Source: Prevotella sp. (GTDB lineage: Bacteria > Bacteroidota > Bacteroidia > Bacteroidales > Bacteroidaceae). Taken from it: a DNA stretch of 18,879 nt. Location of the stretch: positions 1 through 18,879 of the forward strand of contig JAILAA010000144.1 of assembly GCA_024681875.1 (NCBI GenBank). The letters run 5' to 3'. Shown in pieces: positions 7,352 through 18,100 of this stretch. Within the stretch, counting starts at the first letter, position 1, and each line of letters opens with the position of its first letter. The notes below the pieces were generated by a model that had not been told where the DNA came from, ran no database searches, and saw only the letters and a program-made list of their open reading frames with translations. Made by a program: the position numbers and the translations under genes.

Positions 7352-9229
7352 TTAGTTGAAGATGTCTTTGAACTTGCCGCCGAAACTTCCCTTCTTTGTA
7401 ATCTCGGTGTTGCCTTTCAGCACTTCGACCAGCTTGTTGGCATCGGTGGGGTCATACTGGTAGACACCGCCCACGTAGAAGTGGCCCAAGCTAAAGGTGT
7501 AGAGCATGGGCTGGCCGTTAGTACTGACGTTGATGTTGTTTTCGCGGCAGAGTTCCACGATAGGACCTATGATGTTCTTATGTTGGTCCATGAAGCGACG
7601 ATAGGCCTCTTCTTCGCGTTCTTGACCGTTGCCGAGAAGGTCTGCTTTGGAGATGACAATGCTAATGGAGTCTACATTCTTTAAAACCTGCTTGTTCTCT
7701 GGTTGAGCCAACAGGTCGACTAAACGCTTGAGGATAATTTTCTGGTTGACGTTCTTCCGCACTAGATAAGTACGCACATTACCCTCAGCATCGGTCTCGT
7801 TCACCAGATGGTTAAAGGCCACGCGTTTGGCCGTGGGATCTACGATGATAAAGAATGACTTCCTGTTGTTGTTACACAGTAGTTTGGTAGCACCGGCGCC
7901 CATGTCCTCGAATGACACTACGCCATTTTCGTTGTCAGCAATCTTGAAGGCAAAGTCTTCTCCTGCCATCTCCACAAGGTTAAGCAGATGCCTGTCTTTT
8001 CCGTCCTGAATGGAGGCCTCAATGGTGGCTACGAAGTCTTTTGGTGTCTGACCGATGGTAAGGCCTGCATCAAGGAACTGCTCCAATACGCAGGCATAGG
8101 GACCGCCTGCCCGTACGGTATTGATGTTGATGTTAGGCGAACCAATAAGGCCCATCAGAATGCAGGTCTTGCCAGTAGACGGGATGCCGAAAAGGAAGAC
8201 GTCGGTATGATCTTCGGCGCACTCCTTACGGCATTTGGCTATTTCAACGTTGATATCAGGTAAGGAGTCAAGTATTTCTTCGCGCTCGCGCAGTATGTTG
8301 AGCGATTCCGTCGTGGCCAGTCCCGTTTTAATCAGTTCTTCCTCGCTGAAAATGCCTTTCTCCAATAGGTCGAAGATGAGGTCTGGCGAGTAGGCAGACA
8401 GTTGCTCGCGCATGGTGAGTATCTCCTTTTCCTTTAGATGGAGAAAATGCTGTGCGGCTATGTCGTAGTTTGCATCGTAGGGGTTGGCGGCCATCCAGTC
8501 CCATGTCTCTATCAGCCCAAGGGAGCGGATGGCGGGAGGCATGGGTGGCTCAATGGATGCGCCTGCCAATGGCGTAGCTGTTGATGGTGAAGCGGCGACG
8601 GGTTGGGCGACAGACGCGGTGGAGGCAGGTGGCGGTGTGATACCTGCATTGGGAGGTACGATAATGGCCTTTGCCTCTTCCTGATACATGCCATCCGGCA
8701 ACAGTTGCAAATAGAGACGAGCTGCTGTCTTCATCTGCTGCTCGTCGGTCTTGTTCTCGATGGCGACCCACAAGTAGTTGTCTATTTCAGGCTGGTGGTT
8801 GGTATGGGGGTATTTACGCAAATATGCGGCTAAAGCCTCTGTACTGTTCTTGTCCAGTTCATCCCATTCCTTGATTTCCTTTTGCGCATTGATATCGGCG
8901 ATAGCCAGTCGGGCTTCGTCCAAATGGTTATTCAAGGGCATGGTGGCCTCCCAGTTACTGATGTATGTGTTCAGGACAGGCAGCAGCGATTCGTCCTTCT
9001 GAGAAAGGAGTGGGGCAATGGCACTCCATTCCTGCTGCTCGGCAGCATTGGGCTTTGGTGCATTGATGATGGCTAATAACTGGGCACGGCGCTCACTGTT
9101 CATATTGGTGAGCTGGTTGAGTATTGCCTCGGTAATCGTACCGTCTTTGGCATAGCTGCTGAGACGCTGCATAGGCAGCTTGTTAGCAACTTTATTCAGT
9201 TCGTCGATTTGTTTCTGACTTAAGACCAT
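7352..9229 (-). CDS. Cytoplasmic P-loop GTPase with N-terminal helical extension (double-GTPase-like)
   Basis: This 625-residue soluble protein is modular. Residues 1-190 are helical and may be repeat-like. Residues 190-235 are a Pro/Ala/Ser/Thr-rich linker, and 236-335 a second helical module. The C-terminal half is a GTPase: Walker A GIPSTGKT (348-355), switch II region NLVEMAGEDF (417-426) in place of the usual DxxG, and SKAD (527-530) at the NKxD guanine-specificity position. A conserved-looking tail (TFSLGHFYVGGVYQYDP) follows. These points fit the TRAFAC-class GTPases seen in prokaryotic conflict loci under the name double-GTPase; I am sure of the P-loop NTPase call, less of the subfamily. 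It starts 3 nt after the stop of the four-helix membrane protein, which suggests translational coupling and a functional pair. Confidence 0.82.
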   Translation of the reverse strand: MVLSQKQIDELNKVANKLPMQRLSSYAKDGTITEAILNQLTNMNSERRAQLLAIINAPKPNAAEQQEWSAIAPLLSQKDESLLPVLNTYISNWEATMPLNNHLDEARLAIADINAQKEIKEWDELDKNSTEALAAYLRKYPHTNHQPEIDNYLWVAIENKTDEQQMKTAARLYLQLLPDGMYQEEAKAIIVPPNAGITPPPASTASVAQPVAASPSTATPLAGASIEPPMPPAIRSLGLIETWDWMAANPYDANYDIAAQHFLHLKEKEILTMREQLSAYSPDLIFDLLEKGIFSEEELIKTGLATTESLNILREREEILDSLPDINVEIAKCRKECAEDHTDVFLFGIPSTGKTCILMGLIGSPNININTVRAGGPYACVLEQFLDAGLTIGQTPKDFVATIEASIQDGKDRHLLNLVEMAGEDFAFKIADNENGVVSFEDMGAGATKLLCNNNRKSFFIIVDPTAKRVAFNHLVNETDAEGNVRTYLVRKNVNQKIILKRLVDLLAQPENKQVLKNVDSISIVISKADLLGNGQEREEEAYRRFMDQHKNIIGPIVELCRENNINVSTNGQPMLYTFSLGHFYVGGVYQYDPTDANKLVEVLKGNTEITKKGSFGGKFKDIFN

Positions 9230-9232
9230 ATT

Positions 9233-10228
9233 TTAGTTGTTGTCGGTGTTTAACATGATACCGCTATGTAGAGCAGTGTTGTTTGACTTGTGGTTGCGAA
9301 TCTTGTTACTGCGGCGTGTCACAAGATAGTTGAACAAGATGAGCAAGTGGATGACGGCACAGGCGCCATAGCCCCACGGGGAATTTTTTAGTCCCATTAG
9401 CTTGTTGGGGGTAGAAACATCAGCCTCGTAGGTGTCAGCTGTCTGCTCCTCGGCATGAAAGATGTGCTCGGTGGTGTTGTCGTGAACATCGTAGTGGGGA
9501 ATGCGTTCAGCAAATTCGTTCAGTTTCTCAGTGACGTCGATGGCAAGGCTGTTGACCTGCTCAATCAGTCGGGGAATACGCAGAATATTCCATGAATTAA
9601 TGTCTTTCTCGATAGAGCTGAATTCCTCATCCCAGCCGTTGATTTCGCTGATGCTGGCGATGGAGTCAGTGTAAACATCGCTGATGTTTTGGTTGATGCT
9701 GCTAACGCTAATATCATCCATGCTGTTGACGTCAAGCAACTTGTATAGCAGAAGCTCCACCGATGTGTCCTGCCTGTCCGACTCAAACGATAGGATCAGG
9801 TTGTTGCACAGTTCACGTATTTTTGTGCTTTCGTTGCTCTTGAACTCGTTAATAACAGTGCTGATGGTCTCTAAGTCGCTTTGGGTGGCAGTCTTGATAT
9901 TGTTCTTAGCAGCATAGACGTTAATGAAAGGGGTCATCCAGCTGCAGCTTACCACGGCGAGAATAATATATATAGCGAGGGCTGTGTATTCAGATACCAT
10001 CCACTTACCTTTATACTCAAGTGTGGTTTTCGATTTGGCTGTTATCATAAACCACAGTAATAGTGCAAAGATCACACCAAGACCTACTCCCTTCAGGACA
10101 CTGATGCCCAGCGTGTCGCCCGTATACAGGAATCCAAGGAAGAACAGTACACTGAGCAGCACGAGGCCGAACACTGCTATGACATTGGCAATGGTAATCT
10201 TGCCGCTTGAATCTTTATTGCTTGCCAT
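9233..10228 (-). CDS. Four-helix membrane protein with periplasmic helical domain
   Basis: This 331-residue protein has three N-terminal transmembrane helices (about 13-34, 43-62 and 82-105), a soluble helical domain (about 110-280) and a fourth helix (about 286-303) followed by TRRSNKIRNHK. Positive charges at AKSK (64-67) and after helix four place both ends in the cytoplasm, so the central 175 residues should face the periplasm. The family is not recognised. The arrangement (membrane bundle, long helical periplasmic domain, returning helix) resembles sensors or scaffolds rather than transporters, but this is only a topological likeness. It follows the subtilase gene by 33 nt and precedes the GTPase by 3 nt. 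Confidence 0.8.
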   Translation of the reverse strand: MASNKDSSGKITIANVIAVFGLVLLSVLFFLGFLYTGDTLGISVLKGVGLGVIFALLLWFMITAKSKTTLEYKGKWMVSEYTALAIYIILAVVSCSWMTPFINVYAAKNNIKTATQSDLETISTVINEFKSNESTKIRELCNNLILSFESDRQDTSVELLLYKLLDVNSMDDISVSSINQNISDVYTDSIASISEINGWDEEFSSIEKDINSWNILRIPRLIEQVNSLAIDVTEKLNEFAERIPHYDVHDNTTEHIFHAEEQTADTYEADVSTPNKLMGLKNSPWGYGACAVIHLLILFNYLVTRRSNKIRNHKSNNTALHSGIMLNTDNN

Positions 10229-10261
10229 ATTGTAATAATAATGTATGATGGCTTGTGTCGC

Positions 10262-12229
10262 TTAATCCTGTCTGTGTGTCACCTTGCGCAGATGAATAGT
10301 AGCAGAATTACCATTAGCGTCTGTAAGGTCGCATTTCAGAATATTAGCAGAGTCGGCCGAACAGACACCTGTATATGGTATGAAGTTGTAGGTGTTGTCC
10401 GTGGGATTCGTCTTGTTTCCCATCTCCTTCAATACAATCTCGTTCGACTTCCACTCAATGTTCAGAGTTGTGCTGTAGTCTTTCTGTGTGTCAGTGGCGT
10501 AGATGAAGGCGGTACCTCCCTCTGTGCTGGTGATGTCGTAATAGCAGCGGCACTTTTTGCCTGTAGGCTGGCCATTGGTCACAATCTCCTGCAAAGTGGT
10601 GCTACGCCACAGACCGACGAACTTCTCGTGGTCTGCCATGATGTCGTCGAAGTTGGCAAAATTTTCCTTTACCATCATCAGTGCGTCCTTAATCTGAAGC
10701 AGTTTGCCGATGGTGGCGTCGCCCTCAATAGGTTTGCCTGTTGCCTGGAGGATTTCTATAATCTCGGCAGTGGAGAGTGTCGGGTCGATACTCTTCATTA
10801 GAGCTACGGCGCCCGTTACAATGGGAGCTGCAAAGCTAGTGCCAGGACCAATCTCATAAGTGTTGTATGGTTTAGCACCGATAATGTCGACGCCAGGTGC
10901 AGAGATGGTAGACTCCTTGAGGTCATATTCATCGAAGTTGCCGAAATTACTGAAATCAGCTTTATGTAAATCTTTGTCAACAGCAGAGACCTTAATTGTA
11001 GCATTGCCGCGCTTGCATGCATCAAGAGCAGTAAAGACATTCTCATTACCAGCAGCCCAGACGATGGCTACATTGCGCTCGCGAGCCAAATCGGCCACAT
11101 AGTCCCATACAGCCTGCTCTTGTAGGCTTCTGACTTTGCTCAACTGAATTTGCTCTTCTACACTGAGTCTCTTAATCTCGTCAGTATACATGTCCCCTAC
11201 CGAGAGATTTACAACGCTTGCCCCTTGATAGATGGCGTAGAGAAGTCCTTGAAGTACGGTTATTGATGTCATCTGATGACCCATACTAACGGGCATGAAC
11301 TTACACCCTGGAGCAATGCCTGCCGTTCCTCGCTGGTTGTCCATGTTGCCCAGGGCCTGTGATGCTACCATTGAGCCGTGGAAGAATGATGTTTCGTCAC
11401 AGTCATCGGCTGGTTTAACGTCGTTTGTACGCCTGACTACGCTGTAGGGCTTTACAATGCGGTCGCTGTTCAAATCGTCATGGTTAAGGTCGAAATAGCT
11501 GTCGCATATAGCAACGATGACGTTGGGGCTGCCTTTGGTTATCTCCCATGCGTCATAGGCCTGGATGGGCTCGAAATACCAATTTGTCTCAGGGTAGTTG
11601 AAGACGAGATCATTAGGTTTGTAGCCCAGGTTGCCCATCAGTCCTTCAGGGAACACATGGAAAGATATGTCGGAAATCTGCGTGGGCAGCGCCTCCATGA
11701 TTTGGTCGCGCTCGTCTTGCGGAATTTGTACCTGTAACAGCTGAGTCATCTTGTCATAATACACTACTTTGTAGTCGTCACCAGGATAAAGTGCTTTGAA
11801 TTCATCAGCCCACTGGTTAAAGGTTTGGTCGTCGGCAGCATCAAGGATGACATTCAGACGGTCGCCGACAATCTGTCGCCCGTCGTCGCTGGTGATGTCG
11901 CCATCGTCGTAGGGCGGGATGTTGTTATCGCCAGGCTGTGGGAGGTTTCGGCCTGGGTTCTGAATGTCATGCGGAAAATTTTCGTTGCCAGGGAGGGGTA
12001 CTCTGCCCGGATCGGGTGTGACAGGGTTGACAATGGGATCTGGAATTTCAGTCTTTGCCGTTTCGCTGTGCCTGGAACTCTTGAAGAGATTCAATAACAC
12101 GCCAAGAGCAAATAAAAGGATAAGGAATCCCACGAGGCGCAATAGCCAACCGCCTAACCCCCAAGGCTTCCAGAACGGTTCGTTACCGCCAGAGGGGGCT
12201 TCACTTGAGCCAAAATAAATTTTTTTCAT
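10262..12229 (-). CDS. Membrane-anchored subtilisin-family (S8) serine protease with C-terminal lipocalin-like domain
   Basis: This 655-residue protein has one transmembrane helix (about 28-48), then a Pro/Asn/Asp-rich linker (60-112), a domain at about 118-195 that could be an inhibitory prodomain, and an S8 catalytic domain (about 215-525). The triad is visible: Asp243 (VAICDSYFD), His284 (FFHGSMVAS) and Ser465 (GPGTSFAAPIV). Asn395 (WAAGNEN) is the oxyanion-hole residue. All key residues are present, so activity is expected. Residues about 535-650 (KFVGLWRSTT, then beta-rich segments) suggest a lipocalin-like beta-barrel. Lys and Arg lie on both sides of the helix, so topology is not certain; a periplasmic protease is the more usual arrangement. 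The start is 3 nt after the SrfC-like stop. It is the clearest candidate effector of the operon. Confidence 0.9.
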   Translation of the reverse strand: MKKIYFGSSEAPSGGNEPFWKPWGLGGWLLRLVGFLILLFALGVLLNLFKSSRHSETAKTEIPDPIVNPVTPDPGRVPLPGNENFPHDIQNPGRNLPQPGDNNIPPYDDGDITSDDGRQIVGDRLNVILDAADDQTFNQWADEFKALYPGDDYKVVYYDKMTQLLQVQIPQDERDQIMEALPTQISDISFHVFPEGLMGNLGYKPNDLVFNYPETNWYFEPIQAYDAWEITKGSPNVIVAICDSYFDLNHDDLNSDRIVKPYSVVRRTNDVKPADDCDETSFFHGSMVASQALGNMDNQRGTAGIAPGCKFMPVSMGHQMTSITVLQGLLYAIYQGASVVNLSVGDMYTDEIKRLSVEEQIQLSKVRSLQEQAVWDYVADLARERNVAIVWAAGNENVFTALDACKRGNATIKVSAVDKDLHKADFSNFGNFDEYDLKESTISAPGVDIIGAKPYNTYEIGPGTSFAAPIVTGAVALMKSIDPTLSTAEIIEILQATGKPIEGDATIGKLLQIKDALMMVKENFANFDDIMADHEKFVGLWRSTTLQEIVTNGQPTGKKCRCYYDITSTEGGTAFIYATDTQKDYSTTLNIEWKSNEIVLKEMGNKTNPTDNTYNFIPYTGVCSADSANILKCDLTDANGNSATIHLRKVTHRQD

Positions 12230-12232
12230 TTT

Positions 12233-15121
12233 TTATTCAATATTGTTGATGATTTCTGTTAACTCACGGTTTGCTTCCTTGTCGTAGTCCGGTACGTCAA
12301 GATGGGCAATGAACGACACATACATGTATTCAAGCCACGAGTAGTAATTGTCCTCAAAAGAGACTGTCATCGCCTTTGGATTGTCTGTGAGTTCGTCGAA
12401 GAGCGCAGTTAGTTCCTCTTCCTCGAAATGAGAGGAATGTTCCTTCTCAATGTAGTCGAAGATGGGGAGTTGGTACTGTGTTGCCACTTTATGAGCGTTT
12501 GCTTTGTCATCGGCAGATAACAACTCGTAGCCTAAATCTATGATGAAGCGGTTAATAGTGCTTGACAGAATGTCGGCTACAAGGCTCTCATTGATGGTGT
12601 AGATGTTGATGACGTTCACGTATTCTGCAATGGCATCGGCCATCAGTTCATTCAGTTTCATGTAGGTGCTCGTCTGTGTAATGTCGTCGAGCAAGGTCGA
12701 CATTACAACGCTGTCAAATAACTGGTTGGCCAGTATTTGATTCATAAATTCAACAGACTTGATATTCTTTTGCCACAAGTCGTATACATGGTCGGCAATA
12801 ACGCACGAGTTGAGTTTTTTCTTGAATGTGCCGGAAAAGAGCTGGCGGTAGTCTACGCTGCGAATCTCCATGAACTTCTCTGCATCGTCCTTTTCGCGGA
12901 AACCGTAGACGGTCATGAACCTCTCCCAGCATTCGTCGAAGTTTTTGCAGCCGCGGAAAGAAGCACAACGTTTAAGGATAATCTCGTAATTTTTGAAGTT
13001 GTTGTTTGTCTGTCCTAGCTCGCCGCTCTGAATCATATAGTGTACTGCCTGTAGGCATCTTGTTTCTGTGATTTGAAGAGCTTGGAGAAGATGGCCGAAG
13101 AAGTAGTTGTCCTCGTTGCAAGTAAAGTCCATCTCGCGGATAATAGCGTTAGCCTTGCGGATGTTTTCCTGCAGTATTTCGTCCACATCCTCAGAAACGT
13201 GATATTCGTTCAGGATGCCGCATACCTTGCTCTGGCAATTGCTAATCTGCTTGGCGAACTGGCTTTCACGGGTTTTTAATAGACGCTCAGCCACGATGGA
13301 GAGGTTTTGGATGATGTAGAGAGAACCGTCGTTGTTACGCGATGCTGCCACGTCCCATGCCAAGCCGCGGTCCTCGAAGAACATCGCGGCGTCAGGGCTG
13401 CTGCAGAAAGAGCTGCGCATCTGTTGGTAGTAGGCGTCTGTCATATAGCCCTCGCTATTCGTCCCTTCACGCATCTGTTCTGACTTTGTTGCTTCCCATC
13501 CTTTGTAGAGCTTACTAGCTTTGGGACCGGAATATTTGAAGTCGCGCAGCAGGTAGCTGTTCTTGAACTTAGTGCCCTGTGACGTCCAGTTGTTGACCCA
13601 CCAGTTGGGCGTAGCCGAGTTCAGACATTGCTCGTAGAGCACCTTGTTGAACCGGTCATACCAGCGACTGTCAATGGCCTTCTTTTCGTTAGCGGCGGCA
13701 GCGGGACGTACGGCCATGTCCATATTGAACTTCGTGCCGATGTAGAAGAGGGGAGGCACGCCTCCTGTACTCTCAATGGTGCGGCGACGCTCTTCAGGCG
13801 TTTCGCCCACATAGTTGCGCACCCACTCATCGAGCAAGATATAGAGGTTAGTGACGTCGTTCTGGTATTGATCGTGGCAGTAGAGCAGTACGTTGATGGC
13901 TGACGACTCATTATATTTATTAAATAGGTAGGCCACCTTACCGCGTAGGAATACCTTTACCAGGTCTTCGTCTGACGATAGGGCGTCAATTTGTAGGTTA
14001 AGACGTGAGCGGGCACCAGGGAAGTCAAGCAGGTCGTTCTCTTTTAAGATAGTCATTTCAATGTTTCCCTTTGTGAGCTTGGCCTGTGTCTCGGCATTCA
14101 TGTCGTCAAAGTTATACATTGAACTGCTTGACAAGAACTCGTCCTCAATCTTGATGGTAACTTCAGAGCAGATGGCACAGACGTCGCTCTTTGTCAAATG
14201 TTCTACCTTTGTCAGGTTTTCGCCATTTTTGACATAGGCGTCGGTATAATACTGGTCGGATGTCTCGAAAATTTTCATCAAGCAGTCAACACTCATTATT
14301 GTGTTGGGCTTGATGCCTTCGTGCAATACTGCTTCTATGGGCAAGTATACTTCCTTGGCATAGGAGATGGTACGCAGTGTGTTCAGTATATGCTTGAATA
14401 AGCGGCTGATGTCGGCATTATGATTCCATAGCACCGAAAAGACACTGTCCCACTCTGTTGATGGAATGCGGTTAACCACCAATGCAACCTTTTCAAAGAA
14501 GTAAGAGTTATTGAAGGACTGCGCATTGTTGATGTTTTTCTTGAAGTAGTATTTGATGTCAAGTACGTCATCGGCCTGAAGTGGTGAGTTGCTCACTTCA
14601 GGCTGGTGGATGTACTTCTCGCGGACGGCATCAGCCGTGGCATTGACCGCGTTTTCACCTTCCGATGTCCAGTTCTTGATGTCATTGTAGTAACCGTCAC
14701 TCAGAATGATAATGATGTCAGCCACAGAAAGCGTCTTCATCAGTAGGGGATAGTGGCTGTTGTACTTCTCTGGAGCGCGTGAGAACGACGAGAAGCGTGT
14801 AACCACGCCGGTTGCCTCGGTGTTGTCAGTAATGGGATTCATCTGCTCGATGAAGTCGTAGTCCTTGCCGTTGGCCTTAACGAGGAAAGGCTTTCCTTCT
14901 TTCTGCAAGATGCAGTTCATCAGGTACGACTTACCTACCTGGCTTTTTCCGAAGGCAGCGATTCCAGGGTTGTCGGCTTCGGCCATGGCCAGCTTTCTCA
15001 GTTTACGCCGTTCTTCTACTAACTGCATGAAGCGCTGTTCATAGTGCTCAGGCTTGTGCTGCTTTATCCACGCCAGTGAATCGTTGATGACATCTATCTG
15101 TTTGTTAATTTTCTGTATCAT
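12233..15121 (-). CDS. srfC: SrfC-like large dynamin-type GTPase
   Basis: This 962-residue soluble protein has an N-terminal GTPase domain with a large insert. Walker A is GKSQVGKS (58-65), a switch I Thr lies in TGVVTRF (104-110), the G3 motif is DFPG in LLDFPGARSR (364-373), and a G4-like TKFNMD (463-468) follows FYIG. The long distance between G2 and G3, and the long helical C-terminal half (about 600-962), are typical of dynamin-related and SrfC proteins. SrfC was named in Salmonella as part of the SsrB-regulated srfABC locus, and its function there is unsettled. Here it follows the SrfB-like gene by 50 nt, the same order as in proteobacteria. No membrane helix is visible, so it is cytoplasmic or peripheral. 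Subfamily assignment rests on motifs and gene order, not on a search. Confidence 0.82.
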   Translation of the reverse strand: MIQKINKQIDVINDSLAWIKQHKPEHYEQRFMQLVEERRKLRKLAMAEADNPGIAAFGKSQVGKSYLMNCILQKEGKPFLVKANGKDYDFIEQMNPITDNTEATGVVTRFSSFSRAPEKYNSHYPLLMKTLSVADIIIILSDGYYNDIKNWTSEGENAVNATADAVREKYIHQPEVSNSPLQADDVLDIKYYFKKNINNAQSFNNSYFFEKVALVVNRIPSTEWDSVFSVLWNHNADISRLFKHILNTLRTISYAKEVYLPIEAVLHEGIKPNTIMSVDCLMKIFETSDQYYTDAYVKNGENLTKVEHLTKSDVCAICSEVTIKIEDEFLSSSSMYNFDDMNAETQAKLTKGNIEMTILKENDLLDFPGARSRLNLQIDALSSDEDLVKVFLRGKVAYLFNKYNESSAINVLLYCHDQYQNDVTNLYILLDEWVRNYVGETPEERRRTIESTGGVPPLFYIGTKFNMDMAVRPAAAANEKKAIDSRWYDRFNKVLYEQCLNSATPNWWVNNWTSQGTKFKNSYLLRDFKYSGPKASKLYKGWEATKSEQMREGTNSEGYMTDAYYQQMRSSFCSSPDAAMFFEDRGLAWDVAASRNNDGSLYIIQNLSIVAERLLKTRESQFAKQISNCQSKVCGILNEYHVSEDVDEILQENIRKANAIIREMDFTCNEDNYFFGHLLQALQITETRCLQAVHYMIQSGELGQTNNNFKNYEIILKRCASFRGCKNFDECWERFMTVYGFREKDDAEKFMEIRSVDYRQLFSGTFKKKLNSCVIADHVYDLWQKNIKSVEFMNQILANQLFDSVVMSTLLDDITQTSTYMKLNELMADAIAEYVNVINIYTINESLVADILSSTINRFIIDLGYELLSADDKANAHKVATQYQLPIFDYIEKEHSSHFEEEELTALFDELTDNPKAMTVSFEDNYYSWLEYMYVSFIAHLDVPDYDKEANRELTEIINNIE

Positions 15122-15171
15122 AGGAATAGTATTTTCTGCGGATATTAAGAATATGGCTCTGTCAAATACAT

Positions 15172-18100
15172 CTATTTAACTGAGAGTTCAAACTCACCCT
15201 TGTCTAACCAGTATTTACCATCGTCGGTAATGGACTGGAGTACCAAGTCGACGGACGATTTCGGCAGCGTATTACCCTGTTCGTCCATTACTTCTTCCAC
15301 TTCCAGATCTTCGCGGCTCTCATGGTAGTTGCGTGTCAGCGTAACACGTAATGCGTGGTGGCTGGTATTATTGTAGATGGCATAGAGTGGGCGAGCTTGA
15401 TAAAGTGGAGAGTTGAGCTGCTTGCAGCCAATGAACGATGGAAACACCACAAACTGTACTGTGGCTGAGCTATGGCCAGGAGTCAAGTAGCTCGTTGGGA
15501 CCTGCTGTCGTCGAGAGTTGTAATCTCCGATGTAACAGGAAGTTGACTTCATTGTCTTAATCATTCTACTGAAGTCGATGCTAAGGCCATTGAAGCCCAA
15601 GCTAGAGGCCAGATGACCTACCATGCCACCTACGGCAACTACTGACTTCTGGTCATAGAAGTAACCTTGACCATCGGCGAATGGGAACCAAGTACCTACG
15701 CGATACTCGTTCAGACGGATGAGCCTGTCTGGAGAAATCGGCATATATTTGATAAACAATTCAGTAATAGGGTCTAGTGAAGAAGGACGGCCTGCCAGTA
15801 TCAAGACATCGCAGTGGTAGGCATAGAGCACGACAGACAGTTGACGCATTAGAGGCTCCAGTGTGTTCTTCACAATTGATGCTACTTCTTGCGGGTCAAA
15901 GCGCCACGAAAGCTCCTTGAAGCTGAAGCCGAAATGGTGCTGGAAGTAGTCAAGTAGGTAGTCAGCGGGTTCCAGAGTGGTGAATATCTCTTCATAAGTA
16001 TAAATGCGCGACGGGCGCTTCAGCCGCAGCAGTTCCATGAACATTTGTGCGATGGGTTGCGAAATCTGTGTATTGAAGTCTACGCGGCAACGGCGGTCAC
16101 GATGGCCCATCATGGCGCTGTCATAGCCGAAGAAGTCGCGCAGCAGGTTAGAAGCGAATGCTTTGATTAAAGCGCTGCGGCGCTCATCGCTGATTTCGTT
16201 TACAATGTCATAGATCTTACCTTGATAAACATTATTATCTGTCAAGCAAGGCAATTTCTGAAGTTCCTCGTTGGTCATGTCCTTTAGACGGGCATACAGC
16301 GCACTGAAGATATTGCCTTGATCGGGTATCCCCGTTTCCTTGCCTTCGATAATCAGATTCTGGATGATGTTGTGCAGAATCTCGTCACCTGCCAGATAGA
16401 AGCTGTCCCAGAAGAGTGGGATAGGGGTAAGCAAACTGCGGCCTTGTCCTTTGCACTGGTATGAGCAAACCATTACATCTGTTGTTCCGGCACCAATGTC
16501 TATGGATCCGATTGTCAGCGAGTTACCTTCGTATCCTTCTTCTGCTTCTTCGGGTCTGACATGGCCTTTCAGTTCAAAGAATTTATGTATCTCGCCACTG
16601 TAGCGCTGGGCTATCTCGGCATAGAGATAGACCAGTTGGCAGCATGATGCTTCGTCAAAGCTCCACATACGCTTACCTTCGGAGTCGTCATCATCCTTTA
16701 CTCGCAATGACTGCGATGTGGGTATTACTGTCGGCTCTCCGAAGGATGGGTTACCCTGAATCAGAGCGTTGATAGCTTCCTCGGCGCATTGGCGCAGTTT
16801 TATCTGTTCCTGTACGGGCATGGCCGTAGGACAGGTCAGGATGATGTTTCGCAACTGTCGGCGACAATCCATGTTTCCGTGCTTCATGCGGAATTTGATG
16901 CTGTTGATTTGCGATTGTGCCTGCTGCAAGATTTCGATGAGTACAAATGTCATCAACGACGAGCGGGAGTAGTTGCTGCCGCCGCCCTCACTTATGTTGT
17001 CAGGCCCTACGTAGTTACCAGTACTGTCAAAGAGGTCGGACAGGCCGGGCACGTAGATGTTGTCGGATAGGCGGATATTATACGGGTCGTCAACGGTATT
17101 TAGGAACTCCCATTGCCCGTCGTAGGGCTTCAAATCCCACAGATAGCGCTTCGGACTGCTGTAGTTGGTCGTGCGCTCACTCAGGCCATCCTCCTCCAAG
17201 GAACGGTATACAAGGCGTTTGGCCTCATCTCCAATTCTAACAAATGAGTGCCATTCAAAAACATCATCATCCAGCACGATGTCATTACCGAAGTCGGCCT
17301 TGCGGAACGCTAGACGCATATCAAAGGATTTTTCATAGGACTTCGACGGGTCACTCATATCGCGTATCTCAAGCATCATGGCCTTTGTGAAGTCGCCCTC
17401 CTCGAATAATACGCCACAGGTTCGTGAGTTACCGATGTCCATCACCAAGTCAACGTCTATCTTCTTACGGTTGTTGTTGTGCAGGGTAACCTCGGGGGCA
17501 GCGCCTATTACACGGATAAAATTCACAAGATAGATGTAATAGCCTATGTATTTGTGGGACTCGTTACGGTCCAACTGGCCAAGTAATGAGGAAACATAGT
17601 CGGAGAAAGCCGAAAAATATTGACTTGTGGACATGAAGTCGAGCAATTGGTCGGCACGGTTACTGATGCAATATTCCTTTGTCTCACCTTCGTCGTCGTA
17701 GAAGTAGGGACGCTTGTAGTGTGTGATGGCATCAGCATCTTCGCCAAACGTTATCATGTTGTTGTGCTCGGCCAGCGGGTCGTTGTCACCGAGCATGGTG
17801 TCGAATGCCCACAGGAAACGGTATCTGTCCGTGTCCTTCTTGCTGCCTTTACCTATGCGTTCTATTTTTACGCGGCACCATGTGAACGGGTCATTTGTCG
17901 TCGTACCATCTATATCTTTCTCAAACATTGGCATCGGAAGCCACTTGCCTAACAGCAGTTCAAAGGCTGGCTGAACGCTACCGTCGAAACGCGATTTTAC
18001 ACGATAGCCTGCCAGCGAGTTGATGTTGAAAATCTCAGCATCGCCGTCCTTATAGGCAGAAAATGTTGTCGTAGATTCATCCTTCTTCATCTTCTGCAAG

